Below, one piece after another: positions 18,241-26,753 of a DNA stretch of 64,000 nucleotides. The stretch covers positions 3,100,001 to 3,164,000 of the forward strand of contig NZ_JAAOYM010000001.1 in the NCBI RefSeq assembly GCF_011761185.1, in the 5' to 3' direction. The stretch's first letter is position 1. Every line of letters begins with the position of its first letter. A program made the translations under genes and the position numbers. The notes beneath the pieces were generated by a model, which was given only the letters and a program-made list of their open reading frames with translations, made no database searches and had not been told where the DNA came from. The DNA comes from Saccharomonospora amisosensis (GTDB lineage Bacteria; Actinomycetota; Actinomycetes; Mycobacteriales; Pseudonocardiaceae).

Positions 18241-19533
18241 ATGACGGACGGTGAGGACGACCGCGCATCCGCGCGGCAGGCCAGGCGCAAGGTCCCCCTG
18301 CGCCTCGTGCGCCGCACGCTCAGCAAGGCATGGAGCGGCAACATCTTCTCCGAGGCCGCCGAGGCCGCGTTCTGGCAGACGCTTTCGCTGCCACCGCTGC
18401 TGCTCGGCCTGCTCGGCAGTGTCGGCTTCCTCGGCGACTGGTTCGGCGAGGCCGTCGTGACCGAGGTCCACGACCAGATCATCGGCTTCTCGGAGACGGT
18501 CTTCAGCGGCAGCGTGGTGAACCAGATCATCGAGCCGACCGTGGACGACATACTGACCACGGGTAAGGGCGAGATCGTCTCCGTCGGCTTCCTGATCTCG
18601 CTGTGGGCAGGCTCGTCGGCGATGTCGTCGTTCGTCGACGCGATCACGGTGGCCCACGACCAGTACGGCGTGCGCAACGAGGTCTGGCAGCGGATCTTCG
18701 CGCTGCTGCTTTACCTGGCGAGTCTGGTGCTGTTGGTGATCGGCCTGCCGATCATCGCGATCGGCCCCAACCTGCTGCCGGAGTTCTTCCCCTCCGACTG
18801 GCAGCCCGTGATCGCCTCGTGGGTGGGTGCGCTGTACTACCCGACGGTGGGAGTGCTGCTGGTGCTCGCGCTGGCGACGCTGTACAAGGTGGCGTTGCCA
18901 CGCAAGCTGCCGTGGCATCGGGGGCTGCCCGGTGCGGGCCTCGCCATGGTCATCTTCCTGCTTTCCAGTGTCGGCCTGCGCTTCTACATCAGCTGGATCA
19001 CCACGACCGGCTACACCTACGGCGCGCTGGCAACCCCCATAGCGTTCCTGCTGTTCACGTTCTTCATCGGGCTGGCGATCGTGGCGGGCGCGTACTTCAA
19101 CAGCGCCATCCAGGAACTGTGGCCAGCGCGGATGACCCGCAGGCAGCGGCGCAAGTGGCGGCGGCTGGAGATGGTCAGGGCCAACGAGCGGCTGCGCGCC
19201 GGCGAGGGTGACAGCGCAAGCCTGTGGCAACGCACCACGATGCCACTACGTAGGCAACGCAGGCCCGACGAGGACAGCCAGGCCGAAGCCGGCACCGCGG
19301 CCACCAGCGACAGTGACCAAGCCGACCAGGCCGACCACAGTGACCAGGCCGACCACAGTGACCAGGCCGACCACAGTGACCAGGCCGACCACGGTAACCA
19401 CGGCGAGGGCCGCCAACGCGAGCGGTCCGGTGAACCGGACCGCTCAGCGGGCGGGCGGCCGTCACCGCAGCGACGGCCGCCCGCACGGCAGGACCGGACG
19501 GGCTACTCGCCGCCGGGCGGCAGGTTCTCGTAG
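18241..19533 (+). CDS. YihY/BrkB-family membrane protein
   Basis: About 430 residues with six hydrophobic helices in the YihY (formerly BrkB/'RNase BN') fold, including FSEAAEAAFWQTLSLPPLLL and the conserved SSAMSSFVDAITVAHD. It corresponds to M. tuberculosis Rv2707 in the sigA-sigB interval. The function of the family is unknown. The cytoplasmic C-terminal tail (from about residue 310) is basic, then turns into an Asp/His/Gln repeat (DQADHS units), then a Pro/Arg-rich end. I chose the ATG at 18241 (MTDGEDDR) over 18205 because of a nearby purine-rich site. The last 31 bases overlap the end of the converging DUF3039 gene. Confidence 0.8.
   Translation: MTDGEDDRASARQARRKVPLRLVRRTLSKAWSGNIFSEAAEAAFWQTLSLPPLLLGLLGSVGFLGDWFGEAVVTEVHDQIIGFSETVFSGSVVNQIIEPTVDDILTTGKGEIVSVGFLISLWAGSSAMSSFVDAITVAHDQYGVRNEVWQRIFALLLYLASLVLLVIGLPIIAIGPNLLPEFFPSDWQPVIASWVGALYYPTVGVLLVLALATLYKVALPRKLPWHRGLPGAGLAMVIFLLSSVGLRFYISWITTTGYTYGALATPIAFLLFTFFIGLAIVAGAYFNSAIQELWPARMTRRQRRKWRRLEMVRANERLRAGEGDSASLWQRTTMPLRRQRRPDEDSQAEAGTAATSDSDQADQADHSDQADHSDQADHSDQADHGNHGEGRQRERSGEPDRSAGGRPSPQRRPPARQDRTGYSPPGGRFS
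19324..19395 (+). repeat. 18-bp in-frame tandem repeat in yihY tail
   Basis: Four consecutive 18-base units beginning GACCAGGCCGACCACAGT, three identical and the last with one change, encode DQADHS-type hexapeptides near the C-terminus of the YihY protein. Copy number probably varies between strains, by slippage (inference). Alternating Asp and His could bind divalent metal. Confidence 0.85.
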
Positions 19534-19748
19534 ATCCGCTTGCAGTCCGGGCACACCGGAGAGCCCGGCTTCGGGGACTTGGTCACCGGGAAGACCTCGC
19601 CACACAGCGCCACCACGTGCGTGCCCATGACCGCGCTTTCGGCGATCTTGTTCTTACGCACGTAGTGGAACATCTGCGGCGCGTCGTCGTCGGTGGTGTC
19701 GGTACCCTCTGGACGGGTGTCGACTTCAGGCAACGTCTGCGTACTCAC
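19503..19748 (-). CDS. DUF3039 small zinc-binding protein
   Basis: An 81-residue protein corresponding to M. tuberculosis Rv2708c. The acidic N-terminus is followed by MFHYVRKNKIAESAVMGTHVVALCGEVF, split around a His and a Cys, and CPDCKRIYE; together one His and three Cys could hold a zinc. The frame remains open upstream to 20744, but that overlaps psuG on the other strand. The GTG at 19748 gives the standard family length. Function unknown. The 3' end overlaps the YihY gene tail by 31 bases, tail to tail. Confidence 0.9.
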   Translation of the reverse strand: MSTQTLPEVDTRPEGTDTTDDDAPQMFHYVRKNKIAESAVMGTHVVALCGEVFPVTKSPKPGSPVCPDCKRIYENLPPGGE

Positions 19749-19802
19749 GTACCCAATGATGCCCCATCGCCCGCGAGCCGTCGCATAGGCGAAGATTCTG
19801 TC

Positions 19803-20726
19803 GTGACCAGCCTTCCCGCGGCCGACCTCGCGATGTCGGCCGAGGTCGCCGACGCGCTCGCCGACCGCCACCCCGTTGTCGCACTCGAGAGCACCCTGCT
19901 GGCGCACGGCCTGCCACCGGAGCACAACCTCAGGGTGGCCACCCGCATCGAGAGCACGGTTCGCGCGGCGGGCGCCGTTCCCGCCACGGTGGCTGTGCTG
20001 GACGGACAGGCGCTGGTGGGGTTGTCCGCGACCCAGCTGGAACGGGTGTGTACCGAGGACCTTGCCAAACTCTCGCTGCGTGACCTCGGGCCCGCGCTGG
20101 CCCTGCGCGGCTGCGGAGCCACCACCGTGGCGAGCACGGCGGTGCTCGCCGATGCCGCGGGCATCGGCGTTTTCGCCACCGGTGGCGTCGGCGGTGTGCA
20201 CCATCCGCTGCCGGGCACGCCGGTCAGTTGGGACGTCTCGGCCGACCTCGGCGTGCTCGCGCGCACCCCGGTGCTGCTGGTGTGCTCGGGTATGAAGTCG
20301 ATCCTCGACATCCCGGCGACCCTTGAGGTGCTGGAGAGCCATTCGGTGCCGGTGCTGGGCTACCGGACCGACGACTTCCCCGCCTTCTACCTGCGCTCGT
20401 CCGGCCTGCCGGTGCCGCACCGGGTGGACGAGCCCGCGCAGGTCGCTCGGGTGGTGGCCGCGCACGGCAGGTTCAGCGACTCCGGTGTGCTGCTGGCCAA
20501 CCCGGTGCCAGCGGAGTTCGAACTTGACCGGGAACTGCACGACCGGCTGCTCACCGAAGGGTTGCGGCTGCTGGCCGGTGGCGAGGTACGCGGAGGCGAC
20601 GTCACCCCCGCGATGCTGGAACACTTCCACACGGCCAGCGGCGGCGCGAGCCTGGCAGCCAATGAGGCGCTGGTGCTCGCCAACGCCGAACTCGGCGCGC
20701 GGGTGGCGGTTGAACTGGCGCGCTGA
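19803..20726 (+). CDS. psuG: pseudouridine-5'-phosphate glycosidase
   Basis: A 307-residue PsuG-family enzyme that breaks the C-glycosidic bond of pseudouridine 5'-phosphate, giving uracil and ribose 5-phosphate. Conserved segments are VVALESTLLAHGLPPEHN, the catalytic Lys region DLAKLSLRDLG, GATTVASTAVLADAAGI, FATGGVGGVHH and SGMKSILDIPATLEVLE, with the Mn-site region LLANPVP. No PsuK kinase gene is adjacent, so pseudouridine itself must be phosphorylated elsewhere. The GTG start at 19803 is preferred; the open frame to 19617 overlaps DUF3039. Confidence 0.92.
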   Translation: MTSLPAADLAMSAEVADALADRHPVVALESTLLAHGLPPEHNLRVATRIESTVRAAGAVPATVAVLDGQALVGLSATQLERVCTEDLAKLSLRDLGPALALRGCGATTVASTAVLADAAGIGVFATGGVGGVHHPLPGTPVSWDVSADLGVLARTPVLLVCSGMKSILDIPATLEVLESHSVPVLGYRTDDFPAFYLRSSGLPVPHRVDEPAQVARVVAAHGRFSDSGVLLANPVPAEFELDRELHDRLLTEGLRLLAGGEVRGGDVTPAMLEHFHTASGGASLAANEALVLANAELGARVAVELAR

Positions 20727-20780
20727 CACCCGCGGGGTGGCCACCCGGCTCGGTGCGCCTGCCGTGAGCGGGAACGGTGG

Positions 20781-21098
20781 CTACTCGGACTCGATGACGC
20801 GGTGCGGTTTGCCCTCGATCGCCTTTCCGTGGCGCCGGTAGCGGCTCACGTCCTCGGAACGGCGCGGCGGACGGTCGTTGGCGATCAGCACCGCGACCCA
20901 GGGTAGCGGCACGGACAACACGATCAACGCCAGCGCGAGCCACCAGGTCTGGTAGAAGACGCCCGCCAGGATGAGGAAGGGGAACCGCATACCCATCATC
21001 AGCGCGTACTTTCGCTTGCGGGCAGCGAGCTGGTCGTCGTGGGAAGGCGCCGCCTCGGTGATCAGCACCGCAGCCGTGTGCTTGTCGTGCTCGTTCAC
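20781..21098 (-). CDS. DUF3099 small membrane protein
   Basis: 105 residues with two hydrophobic helices (about 36-52 and 55-74) and a charged C-terminal tail (RPPRRSEDVSRYRRHGKA). It fits DUF3099, found next to sigB in many actinobacteria (M. tuberculosis Rv2709 position). The GTG at 21098 has a strong ribosome site GGAGGTGGG and is chosen over the ATG at 21131. Function unknown. Confidence 0.85.
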   Translation of the reverse strand: MNEHDKHTAAVLITEAAPSHDDQLAARKRKYALMMGMRFPFLILAGVFYQTWWLALALIVLSVPLPWVAVLIANDRPPRRSEDVSRYRRHGKAIEGKPHRVIESE

Positions 21099-21137
21099 CG
21101 GCCCACCTCCAAGGCTCCATGCTGCCACCATCGACGT

Positions 21138-21950
21138 TCAAGCGGTACCCGGACCGGGCAACCAGGCCAGGGCGGCCACCACGAGCGCTTCCACACCGGT
21201 ACGCGATGTCGGGCGTGGCACGGGCGCGAACGCCGCGGAATGGTTGGAGGGTACGTCGGACTCGAACCGACCCGCCGCCATCGCGTCTAGCACCATGCGC
21301 TCGGCCAACCCGCCGACCAACCAGAACACCGAGGGTACGCCCGCGGCGGCGCCGAACTCGCCGAAGTCCTCGCTACCGGGGACCAGCGGCGCCTGGCCCG
21401 GCAGCCGCGGCGGGAAGTGAGGGCGGAAAGCCGTCTCCACCCGTTCGGTCGGTCGCGTCAGCACCCAGCCCGACGGTGCGGGGGCACGTGCTGACCGAGC
21501 ACCACGTCCGGCTTCCCCGCCCGTTCGAAGAGCCCGTCCGCGATCATGCCGCGGGCTCCGCCTCCCGACTCCTCACCGGGCTGGAACGCCACCAGCACCG
21601 TTGCCGACCACAGCTGAGGTCGGCCCGCGAGCAGTGCCGCCGCGCCCAACAGCCATGCCGCGTGCATGTCGTGGCCGCAGGCGTGCATCACGGGCACTTC
21701 CCGCCCGTCCGTTTCGACCGCGCGAACGGTGCTGGCGTAGTCCAGCCCCGTGCGTTCCTCGACCGGTAGCGCGTCGATGTCGGCTCGCGGCAACACGTCG
21801 GGGCCGGGGCCATTGCTCAGCACGCCGAGCACCCCGGTACCGCGAATGCCGGTGCAGGGTCCACGCAGAGCTGTTCCAGATCCGGCAGCAGCCTTTCCAG
21901 ACCGCAGAGGACGCCGGTGACGCGGTCGCGGCTCACACCCGCCAGCTGAC
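21138..21950 (-). pseudogene. degraded M20 amidohydrolase/hippurate hydrolase gene
   Basis: Fragments of an M20-family metallopeptidase are spread over different frames. An N-terminal piece (LERLLPDLEQL) is followed, in another frame, by the metal-binding part (RADIDALPVEE, then MHACGHDMHAAWLLGAA, then FQPGEESGGGA and VVLGQHV). Then, in a third frame after about 21460, comes the C-terminal end (VPGSEDFGEFG, then VPSNHS). The middle dimerisation domain, about 150 residues, is missing, and the total falls well below the usual 400 residues. It is therefore a dead gene with at least two frameshifts and a deletion. It is divergent from the EACC1-caspase pair. Confidence 0.85.
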
Positions 21951-22038
21951 CACCACCCACTCGCAACCGCCCGAATCGCCGTCGCCGCTGGTATACAGTC
22001 GCAAGACAATCCGTGAGCGTTGTCGCACTGGGGGTGTC

Positions 22039-22428
22039 GTGCCGGATCTGCTGTTGCGGCTGGCCTCTGCCGATGAGTCGCCATCCACCGTCGAGCAGCA
22101 CACCGTGCGGCTCGGCCACGACCTGACCGTGTCGGGCGTGCTGAGTGTGCGGCGGCCGCGTGCGGCCGTCCCTGAGGGCGCGAAGTCGGGCGGTACGGCC
22201 GGCGTCGGCGAACTCGTTCTCACCGGCGTGCTCTCCGCGAGCACGGTCGCGGCCGTAACGCGCCTGATCGGTGAGTACCTCAAGCGGCACGCGGGCAGGT
22301 CGGTCACAGTACGGCGTGGCGACACCGACATCACCCTCACCGGGCAGTCCCAGCGCGACCAGTTGGAGCTGCTCACCACGCTTCTCGCCGAGGCCGACGA
22401 TGACCAGCAGCACACGCGAGCAGAGTGA
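22039..22428 (+). CDS. EACC1-like effector-associated protein
   Basis: A 129-residue protein whose second half (LVLTGVLSASTVAAVTRLIGE, split, then SVTVRRGDTDITLTGQS) has the strand-helix-strand plan I associate with the effector-associated constant component 1 (EACC1) family described from actinobacterial conflict systems. The N-terminal half is short strands (PDLLLRLASADE, HDLTVSGVLSV). The GTG at 22039 is the only reasonable start. It overlaps the caspase-ATPase gene by 29 bases, so the two are translationally coupled. Known EACC1 proteins accompany variable effectors; here the partner is a caspase-EccC fusion. Family assignment is from memory and needs a profile search. Confidence 0.65.
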   Translation: MPDLLLRLASADESPSTVEQHTVRLGHDLTVSGVLSVRRPRAAVPEGAKSGGTAGVGELVLTGVLSASTVAAVTRLIGEYLKRHAGRSVTVRRGDTDITLTGQSQRDQLELLTTLLAEADDDQQHTRAE

Positions 22429-25400
22429 CACCCGCACCGGCGAGCGGCACGCGCTGCTCATCGCCAACTCGCAGTACCTCGACGTCCGGTTGCGCCAACT
22501 GCGCGCGCCCGCCGAGGATGCCCGGCACCTGCGAGAGCTGCTGCTCGACCCGGCGATCGGCTACTTCGACACGGCCACCAAGATCATCGACGGGTCCAAG
22601 AGCGAGATCGAGGAACAGATCGAACTGCTGTTCGCCGAACGCAAGCCGGACGATTTCGTACTGCTCTACATCTCCGGCCACGGTATCCGCAACGACAACG
22701 GGCAGCTGTTCTTCGCCGCGTGCAACACCCGGCTGTCGCTGCCGCGCTCAACCGCGATCGCCGGTTCGTTCGTGCAGTCGCTGCTGGACGAATGCCAGGC
22801 GGGTGCGAAGCTGGTGCTGCTCGACTGCTGCTACAGCGGGGCGTTCACGCAGGGAATGGTGCCGAAGTCAGCCGGAACCGGCGATCCGCTCGCACAGCAG
22901 GTCGCCGGGCGCGGCACCTGCGTCATCACGGCCACCGATGAGCTGGAGTACGCCTTCGAGGGTGAGCACCGCTACTTCGAACGGCCCGTGCACCGTTCGG
23001 TGTTCACCACCTCGGTGATCAAGGGACTGGAGACGGGGCTGGCCGACCTCGACCGTGACGGCGTGATCACTGGTGACGAGCTGTACCGCTTCGTCTTCCA
23101 GGACGTCAGCGGCCAGGGCAAGCAGACACCGACCAGGCACAACCAGCTCAGGGGCGACTTCACGATCGCCAAGACCAGGTTGGCGGCGGTCGGGTTGCAC
23201 CACGGCGGCAAGCCGGTCCCCGTGAAGCTCGACGACGTGCTGCCGCCAGCCGGTGGGCAGCCGACCCGGTCGGGCCGGACACCGTTGACGACGCCGGTGG
23301 GCCGCACGGCGGAACCGCTCGGTAACGCCGGCATCGTGCAACTGGACCTGACCGGCCAGGGCGGGCACATCGCGGTGGTCGGCCAGCTGCACTCCGGCAA
23401 GTCGACCTTCCTGCAAACCCTCGTGGTGGGGCTTTCACTGACCCACAGCCCGCAGGAGGCGCAGTTCTACTGCGTCGACCCCGGCGGGCAGCTCACCGGG
23501 CTTTCCGGGCTTCCGCACGTGCGCACCGTGCTCGACCCCGCGGAGTCCGCACCGCTGCGCGCGATGCTCGAACGGCTCAACACCGTGCTGGCGCAGCGCA
23601 AGCGACTGTTCCGGCAACACCGGTTGTCCTCCGCCGATGCGTTTCGCACCGCGCGCGGCGAGAGCACCCTGCCGCCCGGCGAGCACGCCGACGTGTTCCT
23701 GATCGTGGACGGCTGGGAACAGGCCACCCGCTGGGAGCCCGAGCTGGTCTCCACCGTGCACGACCTCGCAAGCGACGGGCTGCATTTCGGGCTGCACGTG
23801 CTGGTCACCGCCCGCAGCTGGCGCGAGATCCCCGAAGACCTGGAACGGCTGCTGCTGGGGAAGGTGGAACTGCGGCTCAGTGACCCCGCCGAGTCGCGGA
23901 TCGACCCCGAAGTCGCCGCGACCCTGCCCAAGCACTCCGGGTACGGGTTGCACGAAGGTGGCCGGTTCATCGTGGCGAGGCCCGACGTGGACGGCGTGGG
24001 CAACGATCTCGACGCGGTGATCGACTCCGTCGGGTCCGACGACGACGCCGAGGCCGACGACGGCTGGCTGCCGGAACTGCGCACCGAAACGCTGGTGCGG
24101 CAGCACCCCGCGTTGGACAACCCGTCGCTGCTGGAACTGCTGGGGCTACCGCGCAACCTCATCGCGTTCGACGTGCAGCGCGCGTGGCGGAGCAAACCCG
24201 TCGAGCAGCGGTACCGGGTGCCGTTCGGGGTCGACGACTCGGGTCAGCCGGTTGAGCTCGACATCAAGGAGGCCGCGCGGGGTGGGATGGGGCCGCACGG
24301 GCTGTGTATCGGGGCGACCGGCTCCGGCAAGTCGGAGCTGCTGCGCACCCTCGTGGTGGGGTTGATGGCCACCAACTCCTCCGCGGCACTGAACTTCGTC
24401 CTGGTGGACTTCAAGGGCGGTGCGACGTTCGCGGGCCTGGAGCGCGCCCCGCACACCTCGGCGGTCATCACCAACCTCGCCGACGACCTCGCGCTCGTCG
24501 ACCGCATGATGGACGCGCTGAACGGCGAGCTGACCCGGCGGCAGGAGCTGCTGCGCGACGCGGGCGGGTTCGCTGGCGTGTGGGAGTACGAGCAGGCCCG
24601 CGAGTCCGGCGCGCGGATCGATCCGCTTCCCGCGCTGTTCATCGTGGTGGACGAGTTCTCCGAGTTGCTCACGGCCAAGCCGGAGCTTGTCGACGCGTTC
24701 GTGGCCGTCGGCAGGCTCGGCCGATCGCTGCGGATGCACCTGCTGCTGGCCTCGCAGCGGCTTGAGGAAGGCAAGCTGCGGGGTCTGGATTCACATCTGT
24801 CCTACCGGATCGGGCTGCGGACCTTCTCCGCAGCGGAGTCGCGGGCAGTCCTCGGCACCGCCGAGGCCTACGAGCTGCCGAGAGAGCCCGGTTTCGGCTA
24901 CCTGCGTTTTGACTCGGGCACGATGGTGCGGTTCAGGTCCGCCTGCGTGTCGAACCCGCACCCCACCGACCCGCGACGCAGTGAGCTCGACGTGATCGTT
25001 GACCGGTTGGCCGGCCAGGGCACGCCTGCGCATCGGGTGTGGTTGCCCCCGCTGTCGGAGTCGCCGACGCTCGACGGCTTGTTGCCGAACCTGAATCCTA
25101 CGGAGGACAGGGGCCTTTCGCCGGTGGGGTTTTTCGGTAACGGGCGGTTGCAGGTGCCGTTGGGGATCGTGGACCGGCCCTACGAGCAGCGGCGTGACCC
25201 GTTGTGGGCGGATTTCTCGGGTGGTGCCGGGCATGGGGTGGTGATCGGTGGTCCGCAGTCGGGCAAGTCGACGATGTTGCGGACGCTGGTGATGTCGATG
25301 GCGTTGACCCACACGCCGCAGGAGGCGCAGTTTTACTGCATCGATCTCGGTGGTGGCACGCTGGCGGGACTGAACGGGCTGCCCCACGTCGGCATGGTGG

Positions 25401-26722
25401 CCACTCGCCGCGAGCAGGAGAAGGTGCGCCGCACGGTGGCGGAGCTTGTCACGCTGGTGAACGAGCGGGAGGCCCGCTTCGGTGCGCTGGGCGTGGACTC
25501 GATGAACGACTTCCGCAACCGCAAGCGCCGGGGTGAGATCACCGCCGAGCAGGACCCGTTCGGCGACGCGTTTCTCGTGGTCGACGGCTGGCGGGCGCTG
25601 CGTGACGACTTCGAGGACCTGGAAGCGCAGATCACCAGCCTGGCGGTGCGGGGACTGGCCTACGGCGTGCACGTGATCATCGCGTCCAACCGCTGGGCCG
25701 ACTTCCGGCCGGCCATCAAGGACATGCTGGGCACGCGGTTCGAGCTGCGATTGGGTGACCCGATCGAGTCCGAGATCGACCGGCGCGCGGCCGCGGGGGT
25801 GCCGCACGGTCGCCCCGGTCGCGGACTGACCGCTGACAAGCTGCACTTCCTCGTGGCGCTGCCACGTATCGACGGCTCCGCCGAGCCTGCCACCGTCGGT
25901 GCCGGGCTCGCGGAGGCGGTGACCGAGGCGGCATCACACTGGGACGGCAGTGCGGCACCGAAAGTGCGCCTGCTACCACGGCAACTGCCACGGCAGGAGC
26001 TGCTGGCGCTCGACCGGTACCCGGACGGCAGGCTGGTGCCGATCGGGGTCAACGAGGACGAGTTGGCGCCGGTGTATCTGGACTTCGATGCCGAGCCGCA
26101 CTTCTTGGCCTACGCCGACGGCGAGTCGGGCAAGACCAACCTGTTGCGGCAGATCGTGCGCGGCATCACCGAGCGCTACTCCAAGAAGGAAGCGGTGCTG
26201 ATCCTCGTCGACTACCGGCGCACCATGCTCGGCTTCGTCGAGGGTGATCAGTTGCTGGGATACGCGGTGTCGGCCAACCAGCTGGAAGGCATGATCAAGG
26301 AGGTCGCGCAGTCGATGGCCAAGCGGCTGCCCGGCCCCGACGTCACCCCGCAGCAGTTGAAGGAACGGTCCTGGTGGACCGGGCCGGAGCTGTTCGTCGT
26401 GGTCGACGACTACGACCTGGTGGCCACCTCCACCAGCAACCCGCTGCGCCCGCTGTCGGAGTACCTGGCCCAGGCCAAGGATGTCGGCCTGCACGTGGTG
26501 GTTGCCCGCCGCACCGGAGGCGCCGCCCGCACCGGCATGGACCCGATCATCGGCAAGCTGAAGGAACTCGCCACACCCGGCATCGTGATGAACGGCTCCC
26601 GCGAAGAAGGGGCGCTGCTTGGCGGGGTCCGGCCGACCTCGCAGCCGCCGGGCAGGGGCATCCTGGTCGACCGCAGATCCGGCGGGCAACTGGTGCAGGT
26701 CGCGCTGTATCCCGAGGAGTAG
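22400..26722 (+). CDS. caspase domain fused to four FtsK/EccC-type ATPase modules
   Basis: 1440 residues, no membrane segment or signal peptide. Residues 15-250 form a peptidase C14 (caspase-like) domain with His94 in YISGHGIRND and Cys144 in LLDCCYSGAF. Four P-loop modules follow: A at 321-535 (Walker A GQLHSGKST, Walker B IVDGW); B at about 600-870 (GATGSGKSE, IVVDEFSE); C at 905-1160 (GGPQSGKST, VVDGW); and D at 1195-1440 (ADGESGKTN, VVVDDYDL). B-C-D match the three ATPases of type VII secretion EccC; only B keeps a Walker B Asp-Glu pair, as in EccC. Module A resembles C closely and looks like a duplicate. The ATG at 22400 overlaps the EACC1 gene. Likely a regulated protease in a defence or conflict system (inference). 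Confidence 0.85.
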   Translation: MTSSTREQSDTRTGERHALLIANSQYLDVRLRQLRAPAEDARHLRELLLDPAIGYFDTATKIIDGSKSEIEEQIELLFAERKPDDFVLLYISGHGIRNDNGQLFFAACNTRLSLPRSTAIAGSFVQSLLDECQAGAKLVLLDCCYSGAFTQGMVPKSAGTGDPLAQQVAGRGTCVITATDELEYAFEGEHRYFERPVHRSVFTTSVIKGLETGLADLDRDGVITGDELYRFVFQDVSGQGKQTPTRHNQLRGDFTIAKTRLAAVGLHHGGKPVPVKLDDVLPPAGGQPTRSGRTPLTTPVGRTAEPLGNAGIVQLDLTGQGGHIAVVGQLHSGKSTFLQTLVVGLSLTHSPQEAQFYCVDPGGQLTGLSGLPHVRTVLDPAESAPLRAMLERLNTVLAQRKRLFRQHRLSSADAFRTARGESTLPPGEHADVFLIVDGWEQATRWEPELVSTVHDLASDGLHFGLHVLVTARSWREIPEDLERLLLGKVELRLSDPAESRIDPEVAATLPKHSGYGLHEGGRFIVARPDVDGVGNDLDAVIDSVGSDDDAEADDGWLPELRTETLVRQHPALDNPSLLELLGLPRNLIAFDVQRAWRSKPVEQRYRVPFGVDDSGQPVELDIKEAARGGMGPHGLCIGATGSGKSELLRTLVVGLMATNSSAALNFVLVDFKGGATFAGLERAPHTSAVITNLADDLALVDRMMDALNGELTRRQELLRDAGGFAGVWEYEQARESGARIDPLPALFIVVDEFSELLTAKPELVDAFVAVGRLGRSLRMHLLLASQRLEEGKLRGLDSHLSYRIGLRTFSAAESRAVLGTAEAYELPREPGFGYLRFDSGTMVRFRSACVSNPHPTDPRRSELDVIVDRLAGQGTPAHRVWLPPLSESPTLDGLLPNLNPTEDRGLSPVGFFGNGRLQVPLGIVDRPYEQRRDPLWADFSGGAGHGVVIGGPQSGKSTMLRTLVMSMALTHTPQEAQFYCIDLGGGTLAGLNGLPHVGMVATRREQEKVRRTVAELVTLVNEREARFGALGVDSMNDFRNRKRRGEITAEQDPFGDAFLVVDGWRALRDDFEDLEAQITSLAVRGLAYGVHVIIASNRWADFRPAIKDMLGTRFELRLGDPIESEIDRRAAAGVPHGRPGRGLTADKLHFLVALPRIDGSAEPATVGAGLAEAVTEAASHWDGSAAPKVRLLPRQLPRQELLALDRYPDGRLVPIGVNEDELAPVYLDFDAEPHFLAYADGESGKTNLLRQIVRGITERYSKKEAVLILVDYRRTMLGFVEGDQLLGYAVSANQLEGMIKEVAQSMAKRLPGPDVTPQQLKERSWWTGPELFVVVDDYDLVATSTSNPLRPLSEYLAQAKDVGLHVVVARRTGGAARTGMDPIIGKLKELATPGIVMNGSREEGALLGGVRPTSQPPGRGILVDRRSGGQLVQVALYPEE

Positions 26723-26753
26723 CCCTGCCCTCGGCGTGCGACGATGACCTCTC

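Noticed and set aside
21236-21275. tRNA-like T-arm (GTCGG-TTCGAGT-CCGAC) followed by CCA-like bases on the minus strand
   Set aside because: The acceptor and anticodon arms are absent upstream, and the bases are the conserved C-terminal coding part of the M20 remnant (GRFESDVPSNHS).
22271-22399. 43-residue N-terminal extension of the caspase-ATPase protein
   Set aside because: It overlaps the EACC1-like gene in another frame, is Ser/Thr/Arg-rich like a shadow frame, and the ATG at 22400 starts a normal caspase N-terminus.
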